64,000 bases of DNA from Pyrenula massariospora (Eukaryota > Ascomycota > Eurotiomycetes > Pyrenulales > Pyrenulaceae), in contig JAGFMI010000007.1 of the NCBI GenBank assembly GCA_021030905.1, positions 868,001-932,000 of the forward strand, given 5' to 3'. Of this stretch, positions 11,542 to 22,504 are shown in pieces (the first letter of the stretch is position 1; the number at the start of each line of letters is the position of its first letter). The position numbers and the translations under genes were made by a program. The notes beneath the pieces are model-generated. The model was given only the letters and a program-made list of their open reading frames with translations. It searched no databases and was not told the origin of the DNA.

Positions 11542-12417
11542 GACGACGATGATACGTTTGACGTATGAGTAGCGATGAGCACGAAACGCGAAACTCGAAA
11601 CTTGAAACTGGAGCGTCTGTCAAGATCTTTATACCCCACAGTCACTGCCATCACGCCTGTTTCTGTAATTATCCGGACAAAAGAAATGGCGTTGGCAGGG
11701 TCACGTTGCTCTGGCTTGAATGATTTGACGGGGCCATAGTACAGTACAGGACTGGGGAGGAGACCCGGGATCCACCGTCCATGTCCCGCATAGATTAATA
11801 CTACATCCTCTTCTATCAAAACCTGATTGCCGACCCACGGTGTTTGAATTGAGTGATAATTGAGATCCTGCTTTTAGATGATTGAACTAGGAGAAAAGCT
11901 AGAAGTCAAATACATTAATAGTAAAAGGAGAGTCGAAAAATACTTATGAAGGCACGCGTTTCAAGCAACACACCAAGAGAAGCGTTGATGCGGAGGCTAA
12001 TTTTCGACACGAGGAGAAATCTCCCGGATTTTCGTACTAATCAATGCATGACAGAAGCCATTTAGCCGTAAATGGGTAACACAAACTCGCCTTTTTTATT
12101 TTCCACCACAGCACGACCAAATCCGAGCAACCTTTAACTTCCCTTTCTAGCTAGCTCCTTGCACCCAGTGCGAACCCCACATTCTACGTTGCCTAGAACC
12201 TCTACAGGATGCCGATGACTAGGCATTACACTATAAAAAGGTGTGAACACCAAGATTTCTCTACGTAGAGCCACATCGATGTCCCCAGCAATTTTGCAAG
12301 TGGCCCAAAATTTGGTGTGCGCAGACGCATCTGGCCCACAAACCCATCCTTTGGCAAGTCATTATTTCCTGAGATTGTTCCTGACTGGTCAAGTTCTACT
12401 CGTCCAATAGCTGCTGT
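11542..12417 (-). promoter_or_regulatory. Xylanase promoter region with TATA box and GGCTAA words
   Basis: Reading toward the xylanase ATG, TATAAAG is at 11633-11627. GGCTAA, the core bound by XlnR/Xyr1-type xylanase activators, occurs at 11995-12000 (plus strand) and at 12062-12067 (minus strand). Two more copies (12551-12556, 12575-12580) lie near the 3' end of the next gene, where relevance is doubtful. The left part is the xylanase promoter; the right end is the 3' flank of the membrane-protein gene. No gene is seen. Confidence 0.35.
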
Positions 12418-14933
12418 TCAACTCTCAGGCTTGTCACGCATATCTGACTCGGGTACCTTCTGATTTTCCGCATCGATAGTGGTGCTATCGGGCTTATAAA
12501 GCTGACTCATGGCCTTATCTTCATCGGCGACAATGGTTGTTGGGCTATCATTAGCCGAGGACGGCTACCAGTCATTAGCCATTGCCGCACAACTTCTGGC
12601 TTTACAGATGTTGACTTACTGACGACAGCTCTTTAGTATCTGTCGCTGCGACGTTGTCAGGCTTGCTCTGCTCGTGGCCATCTACACAAATTCTGGAAGA
12701 ATCATGGCTGCCTATCACATGGTTTTGGGGCTTGTTTTGAACTGAGCCTTTGAGCCGTGGGTGGGAGGGATTTCGAATATCCAGAAGGGCAAGTGTTTCA
12801 TCTTTCTCCGTCACAGGAACGGCGCGAACGCCCGTGCAGTCTACCCATATGCCAATTCCAAGCTCTTCGTGGGCTATGCGCTGTGTCTGTAGGATGTCGT
12901 TGGCAGACCATTCAAGACGAGAATATTTCGTCCTGCGGAGACGATGATCGACAAATTCTACGATGTACTCGAGTGTGTATCCCAAGACGATGATGAGACC
13001 ACCAATTATCAAAATAATGGCAAGTCCAAGCACAGAAAAATTTGAGTAGGCCGAGGATCGGATTTTCTGCCGATGTTTAGCCTAGGAAAAGGAGTCCGTA
13101 ACAGAATCATAGGTCCTAATCATTACACGATAGAACATGCATGAGATGAAATTTATGCATATGTTTGAAGCTGCACCCCGCTAGGCGCGAGGTAAAGGTA
13201 GGAGATCTCGCGATACTCACCTGAGCTTTGCAAAGATTTTGGCGCTGAAAGGAATTGGGCTTTCCCCAGAAGTATTTTGCGAAACTGGGGTCAGAAGGGC
13301 CCAAAGCAGAGTCCACGACGCTTTGCAAAGAAGCTAGACCAATGTTATGCCAATATTCGACCTCCTTCTGCCATTGATTGTCTAGAAGCGGACCTTGGAC
13401 CCCTCCATTGAGTGTAGATCTTGATAAAAGCGAGGATGTTGTTAGAGCGCTTATAACACCCCCAATGTTCAAAAAGCAATTTGAGATCCACGGCACAATG
13501 CTATAGGCTTTATCCTCTTCCGATATAGGAGGATACGTAAAGTCGCCTGTGCCACCGGAGACGGTACAGCCTTCGCCTCTCGGACCGCATGCTTGGTAAT
13601 GTGTCTTACACCCAAGCGGAGATGCCGGCTCATCTGCGAGGTACTGGTTACTGTTGCCAGTAGATGGGGAAGTACCGCCGTGATAACTTCGAATGAATTG
13701 ATGTGCAGCATACCAATCGTCATTGACCTCGCTGGTATACGCTATATTGTTTGCCGATAGGAAAACTAGATATAAATCGCTATCTTTGAGTGTTTGGGAG
13801 AGCTCTAGTTTCGGTAGAAAAGATGACTCGCTGGTATTGAAAGATCCATTATAGGTGAGGGCACTTGTATACCTTTAGAGAGTTAGTTCAAACATAAATT
13901 AGCACCGGGACTCGTTCGGATGCACTGACCCCAACGTATAGTCTGCCATTCCTGTGGAATAGCCTTGGCTGCCTTGCGACAGAATTTGGGGTATAGATGG
14001 TATTTCATGCTCATAAGTAAAATTGGAATTCAAGGTTCCAGGAGTACCGACGTAATCTCTACCGTAGAATAATCTCATGTAAGAGACATCGCTCGAGTAA
14101 TTGAAGATTTGTTTGTAGCCATCTATAGCCAACGGCGCACAGTGATTGATAACTCTCAAAGTATATCGGAGGTCTGATGGTACATTGAAGCCTAGGTCAG
14201 CGTCAATACGTATAGGGCCCGAGTCGAGCTTGATATTGCGATCTTGATGACGGCAGATACGTCCATCAAACGGGCAAGTGGCATTACGGTCAATGGTACT
14301 ATATAGCTGTCTCTTGATGAAAGAGCCGCAACCCGCTGCCTCAGAAACGTTCGTATAACATGTTTGAACATAATTGGCGTACGAATTCGATTTCTTGGAC
14401 ATGTACGGGTAAAAGACAGACTCGATAATATCGTTATTCACAACACTCGGGTCTCCTTGAGATACTTGACCGCAGAGAGCACCAGAGATAAGCACTTCAT
14501 CACTCATTCCAGAGCTGACCCTGGCCGTGAAAATACTTGCCACGGCGAAGGCTGCGGTGATAAGGGCTGTGGTGGCTATGATGAATCCCAATCGATACAG
14601 CGGCCGCTTTGCTCTGTGACGCCAAGCCCATAATACACGAAGAAGACGCGTCAAAGTTGTGACACCACTTCCCGAATTGCATAGAACAGCTTGGGTTTGA
14701 TGGTAGAGCCCGTCTTTTGGTGTTCCGGAAGAGATGAGTTGATGCAACGTGAAGCTTGTAATACGCCAAAAGCTTGTTCCAACAAATGAGACAAAAATTG
14801 CCAAAAAGGCGGTCAAAAGCGTCCCATTTCGATGACTCAGAGTTAGCGTTGCCCCTGAAATACGGCCCTTTGACCAGTTCATCCATGTACCGATATAGAC
14901 TGGAATATCTGTGCTCGAGCCAAGGTCAGCCAT
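12418..14933 (-). CDS. Orphan membrane glycoprotein, four exons, 754 residues
   Basis: Exons are 14933-13930, 13872-13221, 13081-12620 and 12564-12418. Introns are GTCAGT...CTAAC...AAG (57), GTGAGT...TAG (139) and GTAAGT...TAG (55), and all joins keep frame (2265 bases). The N-terminus carries two hydrophobic segments near residues 40-58 and 115-136. A large region with many N-x-S/T sites and scattered cysteines follows (about 140-565), then a strong transmembrane segment near 568-592 and a polar, probably cytosolic tail. The third intron is needed to recover about 48 tail residues (PSSANDSPTT...). I do not recognise the family. It resembles in layout, but not clearly in sequence, the DUF3176 protein nearby. 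It is probably a surface or endomembrane protein. Confidence 0.75.
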
Positions 14934-17900
14934 ACTCTCTTTTGTATAAGCTTTGTAGTGAGGGAAATAGAAATTGAAGACAACAGGGAAATCACGATGA
15001 GGAATACCTCGTTTTCAATATCATGCCATCCATCTATATAGTCCCAACTCTTAGGGCCCTGACTGAGATACGAGCCACCCTATCGGGGTACTGTGCTTGT
15101 GAAGCAGCTCTCTAGAAGTGATTGGAGGGAAAGTTGCTCAAATAATCAGCCACATTTGTCTAGCTAACAATTGAAGGCTAAGATATGCAAAACTTTCTAG
15201 CTTCAACGTTTCACAATCACATGAGTCAGCTGCATGATCCTATTAGCCGCCCGCCCGTCTACAAGGGGAAAGCTTGGAACACTTGCATCTGTGTATGCAT
15301 CTGGATACTATAGTCGCTTAGGTCTACGCACTGTTGTTCCTTTTTGCTTAATCGCACCCGGATCCCCTTGCATTGAGACTCGCACAAGGCTGCGACCAGT
15401 AATGCGAGACGTGATGTATGTAGGACGAAAATAGACGAGGGTTTTTCGGCAATTGTGTGCCCTCTTCACGAATATCACTTGCCGTGATCTAAAAGTCTAT
15501 CTGCAAGATGAGATAGTATCATCATGTGGTTTCGTTGGCGAGCTCTCTGGCGCAGTAAATGAGACATGATATTTTATTAGTCTTCTGTCAAGTAGTGGTG
15601 ATCTATTCATATTTGAGGGATTACGTAGACTTTTCTCAGTGGTGGTCTCAAGCATTTGAATGATATCGGACAAAATTTTGCTGCAGGTGGGGCTTTCCCA
15701 CGTTCTTGGATCAGCACGGGCGGAAAATTGCCGAGTTTTTGCCATTGGCCGAGTTCTCGCCATGACGATTCCAGGGTGCGGCATTTCCCTTCAATTCAAT
15801 CCATCAAGCATCTCTCCTGATCGTGCCCCGCGGCCCCATCCCTCTGCAGACCTAATAGGCACACTTTTCATGCGAGCAATCGCCACAAGAGGCTTCAGCA
15901 ACCCTAGCAAACTTTGGGGGCCAAAGAGGACGACTCCAATCAGCTTTCTGCGTCTCCAGCGAAGATTCAAGAAAACAGGCCAGCTTCAATATGCTCTGAT
16001 CTAGGCTTATTTGCCTACTGCATCGAGTTATTGTACGCCTATTAGAGAGGCTGTATCCTGGCCTGCCCAGGAGTTCTCCACCCTAGAGCGCGAAATGATT
16101 CGAAGCACTCTGTTCTCATATCCTTGAAAAAATTTCTTAGCTACAGCACATTTGTAATCGCCATCCTTTGCAATTTCTGCAGGACTAGGGGCTTTGATAT
16201 TAACGGATACAAAATATTCATCTTGGATCAAGACCGTTGAGCATTGTTAGCTCTGCGAAAAGGCATCGTTAGTCGCTGTCCAGAAATGTCACGAGCTACT
16301 TAAAGACAATTTGCTCCTACTACTAGCGGAAGTTGTGGAGAAACATTTCTGGATGCATGCTATTGAGTGTGTGCATTGTATGAATTGGCCGTCCGATGCT
16401 CAAAATTGCCTGGAACGGTAATTTGCCCGGGTAGCCTAGCTGATTGTCCTACTTGACCATTGAACAAGAATCGCGTTAAGATAGTGGATGTCTGAAACCA
16501 ATCATTTCTATCTTATGACATCCGACCAGCAGACAGGGATAGACTTCCGGTTCGCACTCCACAATGTCTAGGTCCTTCATCTCAGGCAGTCAGGCGGCCA
16601 GGCAATGACTAAGAAAATACTGCATCTGATATTTCAAAATCAACTGATATGATAGTGAATCATAGCATGACGTGATGGAAGGGTTAAGGAGCACAAATCC
16701 TTGTATCAGGACTTTTACATCCCTCGACTCAAATAGCCGCCTACAAGGATGACAAACGAAGTATTTCAAATCCTCCCACAGTCAACCCGGAGACTATGGG
16801 ATGAATATCCGCCCCCAACGAAGAACCTCATATCTACCACCAGGCAGGCAACGGCTTATCAACCAATCAAGTCCCCGTCTTAGCTTACCATGGGTGCGGA
16901 TCGACCGTTCTGAACGACCGCGGGCTCCACTTCCTTGCATGAACCTAACCGCCTCGGCCCACGGAGCCAAGACCGAAGGCGAGCGACCGCTATTGCATGC
17001 CCGGCGGCCCCTGCAAAGACGGTCTACGGTTTCCATCTTGGGCTCACTGGTCACCCATATTCCACTTCTGTCAGGACAAAAGTACGTTTGCCTGAAATGA
17101 GCCTTTCAACTGAAGTCCGGCAATTCAAGATGGATTTGAATCTAACAGCCTAAAATTGCACAGTATCCGCCATCTTTCCCACTCAAGGATGGCAGACACC
17201 ACGCTCACGGCCTTGGACAGTAGGCCATTAGAACCAGAAATGTTGCACCGGCAGATACCGAGACGCGTTCGTATTAGTAAGCGCAGTCTTAGGTTAAAAC
17301 TGTGATTTCCTTCCGGATTCAGCATAAATAGGTCGTTTAAAGTATGATTAAGCTATCGCTATCCCACAACAGCACTTGGATTGGGCCTGCCACACCGCCC
17401 GTCTCTCTCACCCAACCTCAAAACCCCACCGACAGCAGCAATTGTCCTTCCCTCGAACGTCCCTAGTGGAGCTCGCTTCCACAGCCTGACCCAACCTACG
17501 AAGTTTAACCCATCACGTCTTCGTTAATAAGGTTCGCGCGTCTTTGGCCCCCAAGAGTGCCTGCAGAAGCGAATTATTGCCGATAGGAGATTGATTGCTG
17601 AGGCTGTGTAACAAATATCGGCAGCCTTGCAGCAAGGAGGAAATGCGGGACTGGCGCGATTGGGGCATGCAGGGCATGAACTTTGTTTAAGCTAGTGTAG
17701 ATGCATCAGGATCCAAGTACATCTTCCTGTAATCATAGCATTCAGAAACGATCATCGCTCGCTTGCCTTTCAGCTCATGGTGGTTGTATCATTGAACGGT
17801 TGACACGACGCCTTCATCGCTTGGCCTGTGTTCCGTTTTCCTATCGTCATTAACTTCGTACTAAGTCCATGTATCTAAACTGTATTTCCAGCCCGCGCAG

Positions 17901-18722
17901 CTCCACTTCGGCAAATGGACTGAGTTGCCCTTAGTTTTCTTGGTAGTTTGACAAGTAGCACGACGTCGCGACAAGGGGAAATATTTTGTAAACATAAATC
18001 AGAGAGAGTTTTAAACCACATGACGCGGCACGTCTTGAACGTCCCCCGAGAAGAGGAGAAAATTCAAACCTATTATTCATCGAAGCCTGATGCAGGGCTT
18101 CAAATGGGCAAAAGGGGAGCAGGATTACGTTAACGAGCGCCAGCATGTCGAGTCGTGCATTGAAGAGAGAGCCCGGCAGAGTGAGGGAACAGGTGCATAG
18201 AAGTTACTCCAGGATTACTACCAGCCCATTCGGGCATCGAGATTCCGGCATATAAATTGGCTGCGTGTTCGAAATCGCGACCTTTACACAGAAAGTGGCT
18301 GCAGACTAGCTGACGAGGAGACGAGAAGGTCTCAGAATTGGGGTTGCGAGTGAAACTCAGAAGCTGGGATGAGCTTGAGCTGGAGCGGTGCAAGCATGAT
18401 TATAATTGAGTGAATGTCATGTCAGGGGTCTTCTGCTGACCCAATATGAGTGTACTCAGATGAACTAAGTTGAGACATGGTCGCGGTCATTTTGTCCCTG
18501 ATAATATCGTGTCGAAATATTACAATACTCCACTAATCATTGAACTTCCTACTTTTGGCTTAGTTGGATTCCAACGTATCGTGCAATTCGAATGCATCTC
18601 TTTGAGGTTAAAGATGCTTTTGATGTTTCATTCCTAACTAGCATACTATCTATTCTACAGGAAACCTTGTCTCGTAAACTCAAGTGGTGCTACCAGGCTT
18701 GATGTGGAAGCCAACTCCGGCG
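14934..18722. other. Long gene-poor stretch
   Basis: Nearly 3.8 kb with no gene I can support. The longest frames (for example 15660-16004 and 16801-17153) lack motifs and convincing splice partners. The promoter of the membrane protein is at the left end and the 3' flank of the DUF3176 gene at the right. No inverted repeat of note was seen. Confidence 0.45.
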
Positions 18723-20687
18723 TCACCTTCCAATGCTGAGTAAATGCCACCCTCGTTCGCTTGTCCAACCCGACCTGGCTCTCGTTGCCACCGCATGTTG
18801 TTCCATCCCACTAATACTTTCAGGCGCATCAACCGGTATCCGATCAAGTCCATGGTACAGCGATGCCAAGCTGGACGTCTTCCATAAAACGGCCTTTTGC
18901 TGTGTGCTTTCGAGAATCGTTAAGCAAAGAAAGCACGCGGAGAGGATGACCAGTCCAACGGGAAAGGTGAGCCACGCCCAGTGGACCTCAATGTGGGATT
19001 CGGCGACTCCCATCCTGCCCTAAAGTATGGGATCAGAGGTGGTTCGACGAATATAATCAGTCAGGACGCTAGCCACAGATTTAAAAATTCGAGGTCGATC
19101 CGCGGCATTGTACAGAAGCTGTGTGGTGTCCGAAGAGCTTGTTGTGGTATCGTAATCACTTGTTGTGGAATCGTAGATATTCTCAAGATACGTAATTTTT
19201 GTCACCAATCCAGTCAAAACCTCACCAATCATCGTCCCCATAATCATGGCCTCTCCGTCATTGACCTCAAAGTGTCGGAGATCACGGAAATTATTTGAAG
19301 AACTGTATTTTGTTCCATTTACGTCAAGATTCCCCAACCACCGCGATCCACATCCCATAGAAGTGTAATTTCGTGTCGCTGTTTTCATCGTTGACACAGT
19401 TGTTTCGTCGATCCCTTCAGAAATGCGTGCCCTATATCGTTTCAAACAAAAGTCGACAGAGCATTCAACCGCGCGGAAATCGGGAGATCTTGGCCGCATT
19501 CCATTATCTATCATACCCACTGCGATTAGAGGGTTAAGCATGCCGGCGAAGGTGCCGGAAAAATGAGCCCAGGGGTTTCCATCAGCCAAGTATTCAGCCA
19601 AGGATGGTGTTTGGAAAAAATCAGGGATGGCATTTAATAGTCCAGTATTCAAGGGACCGGACACGAAACCTGGCTCAGGTCCATCATCAAAATCTAACAT
19701 TGATCCGTTATTGAATGTAAACCTCGTCCCATTTCGCTGTAGATTGATGCCAACTCCAGAGGCTGCTGATGGAAAAGTGCCGTTGCACCATGTACGCAGC
19801 TGGGACTTAGTGAAATTATCACTACTGGGAAAGTATGGTTGCTGAGAGAGTGACACATTAAACGTTTGACAGATAGTATTGGCCCGAACAACATTCGTCA
19901 CATCCGCACACTGGCTGCATAGTCCAAGTGAAAAAAACGGGTCCCATATACAGTCACCTGTAGGACAAGGGGGTTTGTAAGGCGTCTCGTGACTCCATCC
20001 AAAAAGGCTACACATAAAAGTATTCCGAAGGGTAAGACTTGGCTCTTTACTGGTGGCATCTGGATCTTGAAATGTGTGAGGTATAGGTATTGCCGTACCT
20101 TGGGAATCCTGGTATCTAGAGCGTACCGGAAAGCTTACGAGCTGTTGAATAAAAGTGTCAAGAGCCAGAGACAATATGGTAATGATTGCTCCTAGTAGCA
20201 CAGAGTGCTGTACTCCGAGGTCATGTAGCAGCATCAAGCAGCCCCAAGGCCCCCGAGACGCCGAGTCAATCTTCTCAAAATGATAGAGGGGCTGCTTTTT
20301 ATGCTTCTTAAGCCATAGCCATCTGCTTTGTCCAATGGCAGTTGCGACAGTCATGAGCAGCGACGTTTTTGCGATTGTGGCAAGAGTCGAGATGCTCGAA
20401 TTCAGCTTCAAGCCGTGGGGAAAGGAAGGGGCAACAGTATTGTCATAGTGTAAAAGTATTGCGGCAAAGGCAATAAGACAGCTGATGCTCAATCCGAGAC
20501 CTAAGAACTCCCACACCCAAGTATCAAGGATGACTCTTTTGGTTCGAGAAAACAAAGCTGGAAATAGGGGACTTTTCGAGGTGGAATCTTGAATCTGTAT
20601 ATGGTCATTGCCTTTGGTAATGGCATGGACCATTACATCCAGCTTCTTTATACATAGATAGAATATCTTTAAGGGCCTTGGTATCAT
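18723..20687 (-). pseudogene. DUF3176 membrane protein broken by one in-frame TAG
   Basis: The open frame from ATG 20687 has the DUF3176 layout: N-terminal hydrophobic segments (WVWEFLGLGLSISCLIAFAA; TSLLMTVATAIGQSRW), the WLWLKKHKKQPLYHFEKID stretch and a long extracellular part. It stops at TAG (19022-19020). The same frame continues at once for 99 codons to a stop at 18723, through the expected C-terminal region (VHWAWLTFPVGLVIL, then WKTSSLASLYHGL). So a single stop separates two halves of one protein and removes the last transmembrane segment. The segment just before the stop (ASVLTDYIRRT) also looks like family sequence, so an intron hiding the stop is unlikely. CAG (Gln) to TAG is the simplest origin. 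The truncated product or rare readthrough could still be made. Confidence 0.8.
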
Positions 20688-22504
20688 GTCGTTGTAGCTT
20701 GATGTCTACTGGTTGTGTGATAGAGTAAGAAGAGCTCATATCGAGAACATGCAACGGCTCCAGTCGAAAATGAGGGCAGCAGATGCCCTTCGATCACAGA
20801 ATATTATAGAATTAGAAAACTAATACCTTTCGTGATACAGGATTTGTGGTTAGAGACATACCTTTATATGAAGCACAGAGGGCCTGCCTTCAAGTAATCT
20901 GTCTTCCTCTATAGCTTTTCAGCAGAGCCTCACAGTACAGCCTCTCCTTCTCAACAGGAAGCTTACGACTTGGGGATTTGAGCACGGGAGTAGCGTGATT
21001 CGTATATCTACTAGTTATGATGGTGTGGGCCCGCTTCTGATAGGCATACCCAGGTCAGTTACGGGCAAAGGCTCATCATCACTGACCTTTAAGGCAGTTC
21101 CTGCATGCATGGACATTGGAGTGCAGAGAAATCAGCCGTGTTCGCTTGCTCCAGGTGGCTGCTAAGACCTTACGTGTAGATAAGCCTAGCCTTAATTGTC
21201 TCAAAGGCACCCTTTTCAAGAGCGATTACATTCATGATTTTTCGAAGAAGGGTAATATGGACGGCTGGTTGGTTGAAGCCTTGCACCTTTCAAGAGGAGC
21301 CGGAATACCTACCAAACTATGAAAAGCACAACCTTTGACTCCCGAGTCAAAGTAGGACGAAGTTCATATCTATGCGACTTCTACAATGCTAGATTCGTTG
21401 ACATTGCCATTGCTTAATTAGTATCAGCAATAAGAGGTATCAGCAGCTCACAATTACCGCTAGCGAAAAGTCATCAGCAAAATGTATGCACGGCTGGCGA
21501 TGCTTGGCATTCTGTCCGTAGCTCCGCCGCTAATTATTGCTACATAGCCCCCGAGGGCAAACCGCCTCAAACGAGGCTGGGGAACAGAAGTCGTGGCACC
21601 CCTCTCGAGATCCTCACGTCGATCATTAGCCGGTATGGGATCGGCGGGGAGCAGGCGAGGTGCCACGACTTCTGTTCCCCAGCCTCGAAAGGAGGGCGAA
21701 GTCGATGCAGGCTTTTGGTATCTTGGCAGGCGCTTGTTTGCCCATGCTTCAACGATTTGGAATGTTTTTCTTATTTTTTACATATCATTGAATAAGCGAA
21801 CACGAACAACAGAGAAGCGGCGAAGGTATCGAGATGGAAAATCCTGCCGAAAACAGTGACAAACAAGAGCGACTTGTGATAGGAAGTCAGCCGCGTGTGA
21901 AGGGAAAAGGACGAATTTTTCGCGAATGTGAAGAGGCTTCTACGAAGATAATACATATGCCCATTGATATCCCGATCCGCGGTCGCCAGAAGATGAGGAG
22001 GATGTGTCAAAAGTCACTCAAGAGAATGTCTGTTGCAATATGAGACAACCGGTCGGTGGCGCCTCCCTCATCCATATCTGTATGTCAACGGTCATTGATC
22101 GGGTCATGTGGGTATCCTGGACCTTTCTTGTCATTTGATTTATCTTGGGCCTGGCTCTTTCTCCTCAATGCTTGAAAAGTATTGTCTTCATGCGTGGCAA
22201 GGGTGCGCATTTGAGGTTGGGAAAGGACATCCTGCATTGGGTGCTCTAAGAAAGTCAACTATTACAGAAGCAGCCAATGTGAAATACATGGGAGGAAGTC
22301 AAAATGGAGGCGTGATCAATTTGTTGAATCAGGCAGGAGCTTGCTGGTGCATCTCCCGACCATCGCTAGATCAATTCTCCTCAGCCCTTACTTCCTCATC
22401 CTCAATTATTAGCAAAGGAGGTCGGTATCTCTCTTCTACTTGCGAGCTTTTGGACATATCTGACACCCTGCGTCGTATCTGAAGGGCTTGTACATCCTTA
22501 CAAC
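20688..22504. other. Intergenic with one MITE copy
   Basis: No gene is seen apart from the inverted-repeat element at 21572-21687. The right end is the promoter of the SET-domain gene. Confidence 0.5.
21572..21687. mobile_element. MITE family copy A (116 bp)
   Basis: The terminal inverted repeats 21572-21600 and 21659-21687 match perfectly over 29 bp and start CGAGGC. The element is flanked by a direct AAA on both sides (21569-21571 and 21688-21690). It shares the TIR core ACAGAA-TCGTGGC with the copies at 29822 and 37107. It is non-autonomous and carries no coding sequence. Confidence 0.85.

Noticed and set aside
19020-19067. A 48-base in-phase intron that would remove the TAG of the DUF3176 gene
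   Set aside because: GT...TAG ends exist, but the donor GTCCTG is poor, the branch site is badly placed and conserved residues would be lost.
18981-19298. Plus-strand Cys/Gly-rich frame
   Set aside because: It is antisense to the Ser/Thr/Asp-rich low-complexity part of the DUF3176 gene.
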